This document shows positions 43,400 to 54,082 of a stretch of DNA of 64,000 nucleotides, piece by piece. The first letter of the stretch is position 1, and each line of letters starts with the position of its first letter. The notes under the pieces were generated by a model, which was not told where the DNA came from, did no database searches, and worked only from the letters and a program-made list of their open reading frames with translations. The stretch comes from Blepharisma stoltei (Eukaryota; Ciliophora; Heterotrichea; Heterotrichida; Blepharismidae). Position numbers and translations under genes: made by a program. The stretch lies in NCBI GenBank assembly GCA_914767885.1, contig CAJZBQ010000023.1, positions 499,501 to 563,500 of the forward strand, written 5' to 3'.

Positions 43400-43641
43400 T
43401 CATGGATTTCAGATTAAAAATAAATGATAAAATATTTTGGTATGCTGAATTAGGTTTCGCTAATAAAAGTTAATCAATCTCATCTCACTAACATTTTCAT
43501 CAGAATTTGGCATTTTTTATCCAATGTGCTATTAAATGTTAACTAAAACTTAAAAGGTTTCTCATTAAAATAATGCTCTATATCCAAAGATTCATATTTC
43601 TGACAAAAATATGAATTTATGAATTATTTATAATAAATACA

Positions 43642-43914
43642 ATGGCCGAAAAGATATTTGATGAACAAAACTTAGATAAAGAGCTACTATTTACTTTAGA
43701 AAGCATAGAAATTGATAATGATGGAAAGCTAGATTACAAAGATCTCAAATCTACTACGATCGAGTTTTATAAAAAATTCGATTTGCCACCTATATCAGAT
43801 AAAGAATTTGACGATGCAATTACAAAAATCGATCCATTTAAAACTAAAAATATTGATTTAAAGAAATACAAAGAAATAATTAGAAGGAAAATCATGCATA
43901 CTATAGAAAATTAA
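43642..43914 (+). CDS. Small EF-hand-like protein
   Basis: 90 residues. One EF-hand loop is recognisable (DNDGKLDYKDL, about residues 27-37, with Asp/Asn/Asp and an aromatic in good positions). A second helix-loop-helix (DPFKTKNIDLKKY) is degenerate. Likely a small calcium-binding or structural partner. It is followed on the same strand by another EF-hand-like gene, suggesting a local duplication or functional pair. Confidence 0.7.
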   Translation: MAEKIFDEQNLDKELLFTLESIEIDNDGKLDYKDLKSTTIEFYKKFDLPPISDKEFDDAITKIDPFKTKNIDLKKYKEIIRRKIMHTIEN

Positions 43915-43966
43915 ACTTATTTCTAATTAACTCAGAGTTTAAATGGTCCAATAAAAAATAATAAAA

Positions 43967-44909
43967 ATGGGAGAATTGATGTCAGAAGAATTTAAATTAG
44001 AACAGAAGCTGAAAGATGCATTTGAGAAGTATGACATTCAGCATACTGGGAAGATTATGTATAGCGACTTGGTCTTATCTTATCTTATAAAATTTATAAC
44101 GCTTAACGTCCACTACGGGGTGCCAACTCCAGAGCTGCTACCATATTTATGCACGTGTCGGGCCTGTGGACCTCTGGATCGATCCCTTTTGATCACCAAG
44201 ACACGGATAAATAGGCGTTCCGGCTTCGACGGGCTTCACTGCCACCACGGCTTTATTTCGAATCAGCTCCTGCGCGTGCTCCACCTGAGGGTCCACCTTC
44301 CTTCGGGTGTGCTGAGGGGTAAAAACTCAGGTCTTGAGTGCACTGAGGAGCAGTTCCTCTGGTTATCCCCAAAGTTAAACCGCTGTTGCTGTGCAGAAGT
44401 TCTCGAGGTAAAAACCCAACCCCGTAAATAAATTGCTTGAGTGAGAGAAAGTTAGCGGAGCTAACTTCGCTTGAGCGAAAGCCATTTTATTTATGTATAG
44501 CGACTTGGTCACTGCTATAACATTTTATTGCAAAGACAACGAATTGAAGATACCAAATGATTTTGATTATAACAAAGTTCTCGGCCATTTTGATACTGAG
44601 AATTCTGATTCTTTTGATTTTGGACAGTTTAAAGAATATAGGCCCTTCCTATAGATGGCGCGCAATGCGCCATCATCGGGCCATGTCGGGAGAGGTTCTC
44701 CACGAGGAATGGTTCCACGTGTGGAACCCTCTTTTTCCACGAGCCAAAAAGAGGGTTCCACACGTGGAACCATTCCTCGTGGAGAACCTCTCCCGACATG
44801 GCCCGATGATGGCGCATTGCGCGCCATCTATAGGAAGGGCGTATACCTGATGGCAGTTATTAATGAATCTAGCCAGCAAGCGCTTAATAGCGAAAAAGTT
44901 TCATTGTAA
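43967..44909 (+). CDS. Small EF-hand-like protein with two insertions
   Basis: Kept segments 43967-44074, 44511-44638 and 44846-44909 join to 300 nt, 99 residues. Helix-loop-helix units are seen at FEKYDIQHTGKIMYSDLVTAI and GHFDTENSDSFDFGQFKEYLMAV; the loops lack some acidic ligands. This is a 300-nt gene carrying 643 bp of insertion: a SINE-like unit between exact 18-bp repeats and a near-perfect hairpin element. Confidence 0.78.
44075..44510. mobile_element. SINE-like insertion (S class)
   Basis: 436 bp between identical 18-bp repeats ATGTATAGCGACTTGGTC (44057-44074, 44493-44510). Contains GGGGTAAAAACTCAGG and GAGGTAAAAACCCAACC, ending AAAGCCATTTTATTT. A short stem (GTTAGCGGAGCTAAC) lies near its 3' end. 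Confidence 0.88.
44639..44845. mobile_element. Near-perfect hairpin element (H class)
   Basis: 207 bp forming an inverted repeat with arms of about 95 bp and almost no mismatch (TAGGCCCTTCCTATAGATGG... and complement). The loop is near 44735-44745. The core GGCGCGCAATGCGCCATCAT is shared with 60412-60639. TA|TA boundary; one TA kept gives KEYLMAV. Confidence 0.92.
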
Positions 44910-45033
44910 CATCATTATAAAAATAATTTCTATTAATAAAGAAGTATATTTGCATTTATGATGTGCATTGTGAAGTGAGATTTATTAAAAATTCTGTTAT
45001 TTAAAATGGAATTTGAAAGTAAAATAAATAGAG

Positions 45034-45597
45034 ATGATTCAATGCAAATCAAACACAAGCTTCCAATTACCACATAGGAGGAATAGAAGTAAGCATAGAG
45101 TCGCAGACAGATTATTAAAAATAATTGGTGATGAAAAGAAAAGCTTGAATAAGCAAGAAAAGTCGATTTTTTTAAATCCTCAACAAGTAAAGCCAATTTC
45201 TCATAACCTTCCAATTCCACATGCTCCAGATACCCCGCCAGAATCTTTTGCATCTTTTAGATCTGAGCTAACTTCATATCGTTTGCTCAGGTTACCAAGT
45301 CATGATCTCAATAAAGAGTCAGGAATAATCAAATTAAGCAGCACACCTACAATCACTCATAGAAAACTGTCACAACTTAAATTATCACCTAAGAGGTCTG
45401 ATTTACAAGGATATAAAGTGTCCAGATCAGTTTTCGAGTCAAAATTTTTGCATAGACTGCGTAAGAGTGAAAATAGCGTTTTGCAGCCTAGGAAGCAATA
45501 TTTCAAAATATCACGATCATTTCGGTTGCAGTCTGCATCAAGCTATTCTCCAAAGCCTTCTGTTTCTCCATGCAGTTGAAGATTTACTCCAATTTAA
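45034..45597 (+). CDS. Unknown basic protein
   Basis: 187 residues starting MIQCKSNTSFQLPHRRNRSK; rich in Ser, Lys, Arg, Leu and Pro, and probably disordered. No domain is recognised. The TGA at 45578-45580 is read as Trp near the C-terminus (SPCSWRFTPI). Confidence 0.6.
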
Positions 45598-45624
45598 CAT
45601 AACTTATGTATTAAATAGCCAAAT

Positions 45625-46852
45625 CTATCTGCCATTTCTGTTCCCTGCACCTTTTTCATGCATATCTTTCCAATCATCCCAGCCTGCGTCGTTTTTCCTT
45701 TTCTGTTCTTCATAATCTTCAGGATTTTCTTCCTGCTCCCTTTTCCTCTCTAATTCAGCTTGTTTCTGCTTTTCTTCTCTTTCCATGCACATCTTGCATT
45801 CGATTTCTCCCCATTCTTCAATAGTATATAAAGGCTGGCGGTGGCCTGGCTGGAAAACTTGGTGCTCAATATTGTGTCTTGCTTTAGCTATGTCAGCTCC
45901 TGAAGAAATCAGTGGATTTATTAAATTTACGTTGGATTCGTCTATTTTTAAGATCTGAGGTGGCCTTTGCGGAGGTGGCGGAGGAAGAGGATTGGTTTCC
46001 TGCGTGCTTTTAAACTCTAAGACTTGAAGTTCTAGTTTCACAAATCTTAATTGGTCAAGGGTATGGGAAGCAGCATGCTGAAGCTGGAGTTTATAAAGAT
46101 CCCGAAGATCGTCCGGGTTATTTCTGGATTCAAGCAGCTGAATTTGTTGCTCTATCGCTTTTTTTGCTTTGAAATCAGCTATTTTCTGATCTCTTGTAGG
46201 CTCAGCTGGGGTTTTCCACCTTTCAATGAATTTTTCATCAACTACTCTGTAATTATCAAGGTAATTTAAGAACTCTTCAAATGATCCTTGGGAAAATTCA
46301 AGATTTGATTTTCGTTTGGCTTGGTCTGTGTTTTTCAGCAACACTAATGCATGATAATAAGGGGTAAGAAGCAACTTTATGTGTTCTGTGGGAAGGTCTT
46401 CTAGAAGTTCATTTGAGGAAAACAAAGCTTCTCTGGCGATTACTTGCTTAACTCCGCCTCTGTGGATGAATAAATAAATTTTTCTCACTCATGAAGGGGA
46501 TTAATATTTTTTTAAATTAAAAATTTCAGTTGAAATTTAAAATTAATTTAATTTGAAAATTTTTATTTTAAAATAAAAGATATTTAAAATTCAACAGAAT
46601 TAGCTAGAGATTTCATTATACTAATTATCACTTATATATCAATATATTTCATAAAAAATTTTCGCTCATAGGGTGGGGTTTTTACCAAAAAAAATGGATT
46701 TTTCCGATGGTTTTGTTCGCTAATGGAGGGGGAGCAAGTGAGTTTGCGATTAAAATTGCGTTATCAACGTTTTCTGGGGTTAAGTCTTTAAATTCTTCAA
46801 ACCCTTCAGCAAGTCCTTTAAGTGCTGCAAATTGTGAAGTCAATGTATCCAT
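45625..46852 (-). CDS. TAP42/IGBP1 (alpha4) phosphatase regulator
   Basis: Kept segments 46852-46738 and 46451-45625 join to 942 nt, 313 residues. The N-terminal helical repeat region includes ALFSSNELLEDLPTEHIKLLL and YYHALVLLK. The C-terminal signature NDAGWDDWKDMHEKGAGNRNG matches the conserved end of TAP42/IGBP1 (WDDWKDD..RGxGNR). The family binds catalytic subunits of PP2A, PP4 and PP6 and chaperones them. A 286-bp family-A element splits the N-terminal region; joining gives NSLKQVIAREALF. Confidence 0.9.
46452..46737. mobile_element. MITE-like element, family A, in the TAP42 gene
   Basis: 286 bp. Left flank TAA (46449-46451) with CTCCGCCTCTGTGGATGAA; right end GTTCGCTAATGGAGGGGGAG with CAA. 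The body carries the family-A segment around TTATACTAATTATCACTTAT. The ends are more worn than in the WD40-gene copy, yet removal still restores the frame. Confidence 0.82.
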
Positions 46853-46933
46853 ACTTTATAAATAATAGTTTAGTTATTGGAATATTGATATAAATTAAAT
46901 ATTATTCTTATTGATAGTTATTTATTTTGCTAA

Positions 46934-47200
46934 CTCTCCCTCCATGAGCAAACAAACCATTGAAAAATCCCTAAAAATCAACCCCATGACCGAATAAAAT
47001 ATTTTTATGAAAAAAAAATATTTTGATATATAAGTGATAATTAGTATAATATAATCTCTAGCTAATTCTGCTGGATTCAACAGCTTCCATTTTAAAACAT
47101 AAATTTTGCATATTAAATTAATTTTTACTTTAAATTTTGATAAAACAAAATTTGATATATAATTTTAAAAAATATTAATCCCCTCTATCACTGGAAGTAA
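46934..47200. mobile_element. MITE-like element, family A, intergenic
   Basis: 267 bp, duplication TAA (46931-46933, 47198-47200). Ends CTCTCCCTCCATGAGCAAAC and a worn right end CTATCACTGGAAG. It lies upstream of the TAP42 start and 3' of the next minus-strand gene. Confidence 0.78.
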
Positions 47201-47213
47201 GAACTCTTGTTTG

Positions 47214-47675
47214 CTAACCTTCATTTTCTTTCATTAATGATCTTTTCTTTTGATTATACTTTTCTATTTGAGGTCTATATTTCCTATTAAATATCTGACT
47301 CAAAGGCTTATAATAGTAATCGATATGATAATACAAACTCAATTCTCCTCCATAATAGCAGATAATCCCTCCAATCATTAATTTTGTCAAAGGGCTCAAT
47401 CGTTTAAAAACTGTGTCCCAAGTCATCATAGAAAATGCAAATCCTCCAACTTGTCCAAACCTTCTTGATCTCTGATAGTTCTTATAAAGAGTTTCAACAA
47501 AATCAAACTCATTTACTTCGCTCAGGTTCTTTATATCTTTGTACTTTTTATACCAAAAGAAATTCAAGAGTTCTTTTTTCGATTTGTAAGTATTATCAAG
47601 AAGAATCTCGAGATTGGCTTCAGTATTAAGTTCATCAAACTTCTTAAGGGCTTTAGTATAATTGTCCTCGCCCAT
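47214..47675 (-). CDS. Unknown small membrane-type protein
   Basis: 153 residues starting MGED.... Central hydrophobic stretch (LTKLMIGGIICYYGGELSLYY, about residues 97-117) is a likely membrane segment. Basic C-terminus. No family is recognised. The protein resembles small mitochondrial membrane proteins only in general style. Confidence 0.6.
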   Translation of the reverse strand: MGEDNYTKALKKFDELNTEANLEILLDNTYKSKKELLNFFWYKKYKDIKNLSEVNEFDFVETLYKNYQRSRRFGQVGGFAFSMMTWDTVFKRLSPLTKLMIGGIICYYGGELSLYYHIDYYYKPLSQIFNRKYRPQIEKYNQKKRSLMKENEG

Positions 47676-47693
47676 ACTTTGTAAATTATTATA

Positions 47694-47865
47694 TAGGAGT
47701 TTTCCCTATATGGCCCGATAAGGGCTGTGGGTTCTCCGTGGAATCCCTCTGCTGGTCAAACCAACTCAATGCCTTGATTTGACCAATTCACTAGTTGGTT
47801 CAACCAGCAGAGGGATTCCACGGAGAGCCGAGCCCTTATCGAGCCATATAGGGAAAACTCCTATA
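47694..47865. mobile_element. Hairpin element (H class) in a divergent promoter
   Basis: 172 bp with arms TAGGAGTTTTCCCTATATGG and complement, and inner arms AGAGGGATTCCACGGAGA with complement. TA|TA boundary. Removal would leave only 30 bp between the two divergent start codons (47675 and 47878). Confidence 0.85.
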
Positions 47866-47877
47866 TATTTTTAGTAT

Positions 47878-49179
47878 ATGGAATTTTTAAGCTTAGACCA
47901 TTTTTCGTGTATTGCTAGCCCATTATTATCATGTGCGACGAGAGAGCTAGATAATATTGCGGCAATTCAAACAAGAACTTATCCTCTATTAATGATGCAG
48001 CCAAAACAACCTGGCCGTATTAAAAACACAATTTGCGTATGAAAAGAGAATTATGAAGATCAAGTGGTGTGAGCAGCTAATTCACAAATAAGTATCTTTT
48101 AAATAGGAACTTTAAAGCTATCATTGAATGGGCTTACATTGGCTTTGCCAGATGCAATAAATAAAGAACTTTTTTCAACTATTTTACAGCTTGAACAATT
48201 CGAAAATGGCATAGCTGTTAGAACTTCAGCTAATCTTCATATTCTAGACAAAAACTTAGAAGAAATAAGCAGAATAGAAATTAAAACATTAGAAATAAAT
48301 AAAAACCCGATTTTTCAAGATCAATTAGGCTACCTGCATGATTCTCAATTTAGTGTTTTTCAAGAAAAGCCCTTTTCAATTAGTTTGATTGAAAATTATT
48401 TAGGGTTTCAATACTATTTTCATCCTGGGCAAGCTCTCCTTTTTAATTCTCGTAAAATCTGCCTAAGGGATATCCGAGAAAGCAGAGAATCAGAAGTGTT
48501 AAGCGTCAAAAACACAAAAGATATCAGCTGCTTAGACTATTCTTTTTCAATTGCAGTATTAAATAGCGCTTTAGAGATCTATGACTGTCGATTTTGAAGA
48601 GATCCTGTGATGAAATACAACCCTCCCTTTGATTTTACTCATCCTCAGTTTCTTGTACAATTTCCTGATAGATCTTTAATGTATAGAGATGGTATGATTC
48701 AGGAAACTCAATCAAAATTGTTTGGCATCAGTGAAAATCACATAGAGGGTAATATGTAATTAGAATATAACACAGACATGAGGACCAATGATATAGATTT
48801 AGAATTAATTTTGGAGATTGGAGAAAAAAAAGACAGGTTAGCAAGGATAGCAAATTGTCTATCTTATAAATCTCCTGAAGCCAAACTGCAAGGTATTGAG
48901 CAGCTTGAAATAAATAATAAAAGATATTGGCTTCAAAGTTGCCAGCGAGGAGGGCTATACCTTGAAGACTGCAACAGTAAGCTGACTCACTGTTTCTTAG
49001 AAATGGTAAAAAATAAGCCTTTTCAGCAAACACTTGAAAGCAGTACTGAAAAAGTTGTAGACAAAAGAGATTTTCTCCAAAATTTATTTAACGAAAAAAT
49101 TGAAGTTGCTAAATCAGCCCCACCCAAACTGATATTAGAGGATCAATTTGAGTATGAAGATTTCGAAGACGATATTTAA
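47878..49179 (+). CDS. Unknown protein with beta-propeller-like features
   Basis: Exons 47878-48091, 48107-48748 and 48764-49179 join to 1,272 nt, 423 residues. Repeated short beta-type segments (TICVWKENYEDQVVWAANSQISIF; GIAVRTSANLHILDKN; DISCLDYSFSIAVLNSALEIYDCRF) suggest a divergent WD40-like propeller. The acidic end is DQFEYEDFEDDI. No orthologue is recognised. Two 15-nt introns (GTATCTTTTAAATAG and GTAATATGTAATTAG) remove in-frame stops. Confidence 0.72.
48092..48106 (+). other. 15-nt spliceosomal intron
   Basis: GTATCTTTTAAATAG. Its removal bypasses the in-frame TAG and shifts nothing else. Confidence 0.87.
48749..48763 (+). other. 15-nt spliceosomal intron
   Basis: GTAATATGTAATTAG. 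Its removal joins SENHIEE to YNTDMR and removes the in-frame TAA. Confidence 0.87.
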
Positions 49180-49189
49180 CTAATCAATA

Positions 49190-50110
49190 TTAAAGAGCAT
49201 TAATAGGCAGTTTAAAGTACGAAATACCATTTGCTTCAGGCTCAGGGAGTTCTCCATTTCTTAAGTTCACTAACAAAGATTCCATAATAAGCTTAGGCAG
49301 CTTGAGAGTTCCATCTCTTTCTTTTCTCCATTGGACAAAGGCATCTCTGCTCGTAGATAAATTCAAATGTTTATTGTTTCTCTTTTCTTCGCCCATGGTT
49401 GATTCCCATGCGACACCTCTCTTTTCAGTTCCATAATCATGCCCTACAAAAACTCTGTACTCATCTGGGAGTTCAAAAAGCTTTTTAATTGACTGATAAA
49501 GAACATCAGCTGAACCTCCAGGAAAATCACATCTTGCTGTGCCAAAATCTGGCATAAATAGGGTGTCGCCTGAAAATACAGCGTCTCCAACGGTATATAC
49601 CATGCATGCAGGAGTATGTCCAGGGCTCCAAAATGCTTTTAGGTTGAGTTTTCCTATAGAAAAGGACTCCCCATCTTTTATCAATTTATCGAACTGAGAT
49701 CCATCAGTTCTGAAGTTAGAAAGATTAAATAACCTTGAAAATTGTACTTGAACTGCAGTAACGTTAAAGCCAATAGCAGTTTGTGCTGAGGGAAATGCAT
49801 TTTTCAAGATTTTAGCCCCAGTTAGATGATCAGCATGAACGTGAGTTTCTAATATATAGACTGGCTCAAGATGGTTTTTTGTTACCTCTGCTATTACAGA
49901 GTCTGCATGAATTGTTGTAACTCGATGACCTACTTGGTCATAGTCTAAAACAGGATCAATAATGGCACATTTTCCGGTTTCAGGACAGGATGCAATATAT
50001 GTAGCTGTATTAGTATCATTGTGGAATAAGCATGTTACTTTTGGCTTAATGAGATCGGTAGAGAATTTTCGGATAGGATTGCTGAGTTTATATAGGGATC
50101 TTGCAAGCAT
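49190..50110 (-). CDS. ETHE1-like persulfide dioxygenase / MBL-fold hydrolase
   Basis: 306 residues. An N-terminal Arg/Ser-rich, acid-poor leader (MLARSLYKLSNPIRKFSTD) is a likely mitochondrial targeting sequence. The metallo-beta-lactamase motif is THVHADHL; further metal ligands are in SPGHTPACMVY, SGDTLF and GHDYG. The IIDPVLDYD phrase and substrate loop fit the ETHE1/persulfide dioxygenase group, which oxidises glutathione persulfide to sulfite. A glyoxalase-II-type activity cannot be excluded from sequence alone. Ends 10 bp from the convergent upstream gene. Confidence 0.88.
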   Translation of the reverse strand: MLARSLYKLSNPIRKFSTDLIKPKVTCLFHNDTNTATYIASCPETGKCAIIDPVLDYDQVGHRVTTIHADSVIAEVTKNHLEPVYILETHVHADHLTGAKILKNAFPSAQTAIGFNVTAVQVQFSRLFNLSNFRTDGSQFDKLIKDGESFSIGKLNLKAFWSPGHTPACMVYTVGDAVFSGDTLFMPDFGTARCDFPGGSADVLYQSIKKLFELPDEYRVFVGHDYGTEKRGVAWESTMGEEKRNNKHLNLSTSRDAFVQWRKERDGTLKLPKLIMESLLVNLRNGELPEPEANGISYFKLPINAL

Positions 50111-50394
50111 TTTTTATATCCATATTAATTAATCAGTGAATGTAAAAATCGGATAAATTGCAAAATGGTGTGCATATTTTTGCTGCGAGTCAGAATCAAA
50201 TTTTTATTATTTTCAGATAGCCTGATGGATAGGTATAGTTGATTTTGTATAAATATAATAAAATTTGGCATAAAGGTATAAAAAGATTGCTTTAAATGCC
50301 TAATAGAAATAAATGAAAATAAAGGCTTGTAATACGATAGTGTTGTAATGGATCAGGAAAATGCGTCATTCAATTCTTAGTTGCCATATATAGC

Positions 50395-51160
50395 ATGCTC
50401 AGATGCTAATTTGAATGATTATAAGTGGCTGATTGCTGAGTTTTTTATTGCTAAGTAAATACTTTCTTAGTATAACCCCAAATCCTATATAGATTTCTTT
50501 ATCGAACAAAATGTAATCGAAAGTATAAAGATCAAGAAGACTCCATTAAAGGGACGAGCTTGATCACTATACAGGAAGATATTAAAAACTGGCACGCTAA
50601 AAAATTGTTGACAAGTGTGAACAATGTTTACAAGCAAACGCGCCAATTTTTAAAAAGGCTTTATTATAAATTAATTTTTATTTTTAAAATATCATTTTAG
50701 ACCTGGCGCTGATAAATATCGCACAATAGAATTTAAGTCCAAGCAAGAAATACATTTAAATTTAAAGTACATAATCATTATAAATTTAAGATCTATAAAT
50801 ATTTGCATTAATTAGTGCTCATAAAAAATAGAGCTGGAGAATTCATAGATAGTAAAAAGACAAAAAATGCATTTCTTTTAAAAGCCAAGCAACATGTCTT
50901 AATTTTTAAAAATTAAAATCTTCTACTTGTCAACCGTTTTTTGACATGCTACTTTTTAGCTCTTCCTGCAGAGATCCAGCTCGTTCCTTTAATAGAGTCT
51001 TTCTTGATCATTATATTTACCATTACATTTTTTCGATAAAGAAATCTATATGGGGATATAAGCTATATCTAAAATTCATAATAATCATGATTTAGTTACT
51101 TTATTTGAGTGTAATGCAATCAAATTTTCAGCTGAAAGAATTTATGCATTTATAATTTAT
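50395..51160. mobile_element. Long inverted-repeat element (L class), boundaries approximate
   Basis: Arms with clear inverted homology: CCTATATAGATTTCTTTATCGAACAAAATG (left, about 50480-50510) and its counterpart GATAAAGAAATCTATATGGGG (right, about 51032-51055). The inner arm parts include CTGGCACGCTAAAAAATTGTTGAC. The same arm sequence, diverged, forms the ends of the element in the kelch gene. No ORF. Confidence 0.7.
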
Positions 51161-51369
51161 TGGAAATTTAAAGTTTGCAATATTTGAGATTAACACCTCT
51201 TAAATCTATCTTTTTTGGAGCCAGAAAAAGTCTCATAATTCTCTGTATAACATTATAAAATAATCCCCCAAGAATGCCTTATTTTCTTTCCTGGAAGGTA
51301 AATCCGACAAATTTAGATTATCATAATTGAATATTGTTATTCAAAGCATTCAATAATTTATTATTCTTA

Positions 51370-51670
51370 CTCCCTCTCTGTGAACAAAGAAAAAATTTTG
51401 TTCGCTCACAGAGGAGGATTAATATTTTTTAAAATTTTATATTAATTTTATAGTAAAATTCTGTTTTTCGAATGTTTAATTTTTAAAATGCGAGCTGTTT
51501 AAAATTAGACAGAATTGCCTAGAGATTTTATTTTGATTATACTGATTATCATTTAAAAATCAAAAAAATTAATTTAAAAAAAACTTTTGTTCGTTTAAGA
51601 AGGGTAAGTTTTTAACTAAAAAGTAGGAATTTTCCAATGGTTTTTTGTTTGCTCACGGAATGAGAAGTTA
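51370..51670. mobile_element. MITE-like element, family A, intergenic
   Basis: 301 bp, duplication TTA (51367-51369, 51668-51670). Ends CTCCCTCTCTGTGAACAAAG and TTGCTCACGGAATGAGAAG; inner copy AATTTTGTTCGCTCACAGAG. Body as in other family-A copies. Confidence 0.8.
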
Positions 51671-51809
51671 GGATTCATTCTATATTGAAAATTTGTTCTC
51701 AATAAATTTAATTCGAGCTGATTTTTCTTTTCATCTTCTAAAATATAAAAGGTTTTAATAATTCCAAGCTCGCCCATATAGGATTAATAAAAGTGAAGAT
51801 TTTTGAGAA

Positions 51810-52633
51810 ATGGGTAAGTATTTAATTATGGAAGAAAGACTAAAGATTTACTTTCAACTTTGGAATAAAACAAGTAAAAACTCACTCAAACCCATGCACA
51901 CATATTCACCCAATACGTCTTTGAACAATCCTGAGTATTTAATTGCAAGACTCTCCGGTTTAACAATCGCTGAAGCGAAAGATGCTCTCATTTTAGCTGA
52001 AGAAATAAATTAAATTAAATTGCTTAAGGTCTTCCAGATTTGATGCCTCCCTACACTTCCGACCGCTAGACCTTGATTGCGCGGGGTAACATCAGTTGCC
52101 TGAGCCCATCAGCAGCAGCTTTCTCACAGGACTAAATACTTGCACTACGTCCCTGGGTTTCGATGAATTAGAAAGACCCCTCGTGCTGAACGTCTTTCAG
52201 GTGGTATGGAGGCAAAGGTTAGCCGATGCCCTCTGTTTGCCACTTTTAGGTGTGGTGGCCCTCCGGAACCGGCAGGAAAAGAACCCTCTTGCCCAAAACC
52301 CATCCAATAATCAAACATAGGCTGGGTTAGCCACCATCTGACTCTCAAGGTCACCAACCCAATACGGCCGCTATACAGTTAGCCTAAGGTTAGAATCAAG
52401 GGGCCTAGACCTTGGTTTAGGCTACAAAGCGGTGCATTGGTGACATTGATATATTTTGTCGCACCACTATATTAATGATTAAAGAAATAAGGAAAGCAGG
52501 AATTGAAAAGGTAATGGCTAAATGGGCATTGTTAGGACAAAAATTAAGTTGTACATCTATTTCTCATAAAAGATGAAAAGGTAAAAACTCCATATGTAGA
52601 GACTCTCAACCAATTAAAAGACCGAGGATGTAG
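51810..52633 (+). CDS. Unknown small protein
   Basis: Kept segments 51810-52008 and 52491-52633 join to 342 nt, 113 residues. Contains a helical segment LSGLTIAEAKDALILAEEI continuing after the join as RKAGIEKVMAKWALLGQKL. No family is recognised. A 482-bp SINE-like unit between AAGAAATAA repeats interrupts it; TGA codes Trp in KRWKGKN. Confidence 0.62.
52009..52490. mobile_element. SINE-like insertion (S class)
   Basis: 482 bp between AAGAAATAA repeats (52000-52008, 52482-52490). Markedly GC-rich with several possible stems, ending TGACATTGATATATTTTGTC and an AT tail. No credible ORF. Confidence 0.78.
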
Positions 52634-53251
52634 CGTTGTTTTTTATGAGTAACTTATGATTTATTAAAATTGGCTAATTTTTTCTAAATTAATTTAATAA
52701 GAGCATATATTGTATAAGGGCTGCTATTTATAGCTCTGCTCTAAAGCATTACTAGTTGAGCTTTAAGTTTTCGAATGTATTCTTTAAGATACTTTGAATT
52801 TAAAAGCACATCATAGCAATTTTCTTAAAAAGCTCAGACTTTCAGCTTTTTCTCTAGATATTCATAGCTATTTTTAAAATCTTTAAACTGACATTTTCAC
52901 AGTAGCTTTTTATGAAATTTACTACATATCTTAGCTAAAATCATTACTGGGACTATCAGCTTTCTGACTTGATCTGAGGCATGCCCATTTAATAGTTTCA
53001 TGATTCAGTAAAGAATAAACTCATTGAAAATTGCTTTTTAGCTTGATTTGATAATCAGTTTTGCCGGAATAATATAGGAACAAATTCCTATAGGAATAGC
53101 TTGGTTAGTTTAAGGATAAGCAGTTTTATGTAATTCAAATCCTTCCAATTCTTGTCTTTCTAATTAATTGATGATATGAAATAGAAAAGATAAGCTCTTA
53201 AGAGGAATTTTTTGCGAGAAACAAACGCAGAGTGTAAGATATTTAGCTAAG
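52634..53251. other. Gene-free AT-rich DNA
   Basis: No ORF, intron or element end that I can support. It continues after the SINE-like unit at 53252-53519 up to the kinase gene at 54083. Confidence 0.5.
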
Positions 53252-53519
53252 CATTAAACGATTATGGCTGCTATATGTGGGTAAACCCACTAGAAGTTGC
53301 ATATTTTTGCTCCAAAATGTGGCCACTTTGGTAACCACCCATCCAAAGGATCAGCACTTAGGGCAGAGCCACTGCCTAAAAAGTGCCTCTGTGGTCCCGA
53401 TTAGGAAAGAATGTTGTAGAGCTTGTCTAGTTAATCTGACAGGGACAGGAAAAGCTTTGACCGAGAAGTAAAACTTCCCTCTTTGGCAAGGCATTCCCAA
53501 ACTTGAATATTTAGCTAAG
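53252..53519. mobile_element. SINE-like insertion (S class, short subtype), intergenic
   Basis: 268 bp between 13-bp repeats ATATTTAGCTAAG (53239-53251, 53507-53519). Core motifs GTAAACCCAC, GCAGAGCCACTGCC and GTCCCGATTAGG match the units at 13983 and 38930. Confidence 0.82.
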
Positions 53520-54082
53520 GATGCTGAAATTTCTTCGTAATCTATGCTATCTAAAAGTCTGCTAAGCTTTCATACTCAGATTGTGATACTTTGCCATGAA
53601 TGTATAATTTATAATGAAATATCATCTTAAGATATTATTGCATGCATATTATTTATTATTTTGGAATAAGGGTTTCGTGGCTGTAATTGCAATTTAACAA
53701 GTCTTAGAGTTCAATGAAACGCATGATTAAAGCAAGAATATAGTTCACAAATTTTATCAATGACAGTTTCTCATTTTTTTAAAAATAGTCAGTTGAATAT
53801 TTGCTTCCTTTTCCAACATTACTTATTATGAAAATTTATAAATTATAGATACAAAACAAAAGCGAAATTATGCTTTTTTCCAAGAAGACTTTAATATTAA
53901 TTACAACTCCAATTAATTTTTATCGAAAAAAGTTAACAAACAATAATTTTTTAATGGCAGTAGGCAAATAAGCATTTAGATTTCTATTTCCTGACTCATT
54001 GACTAAAATTTTTTATTTATCCTTCCAAATCTGATAATCTCAATTTAAAATACCAATGCTAATTTCTTATATAACTTATTAT
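53520..54082. other. Gene-free AT-rich DNA upstream of the kinase
   Basis: No gene is supported. An in-frame ATG at 54056 could extend the kinase by nine hydrophobic residues, but alignment to CDKL5 favours 54083. Confidence 0.5.

Noticed and set aside
44557-44909. Several mirrored ORFs on both strands
   Set aside because: They are the two arms of a near-perfect hairpin read in both directions; identical peptides appear from each strand.
52096-52357. Overlapping plus and minus ORFs
   Set aside because: They lie inside a GC-rich SINE-like unit between AAGAAATAA repeats, with no recognisable protein.
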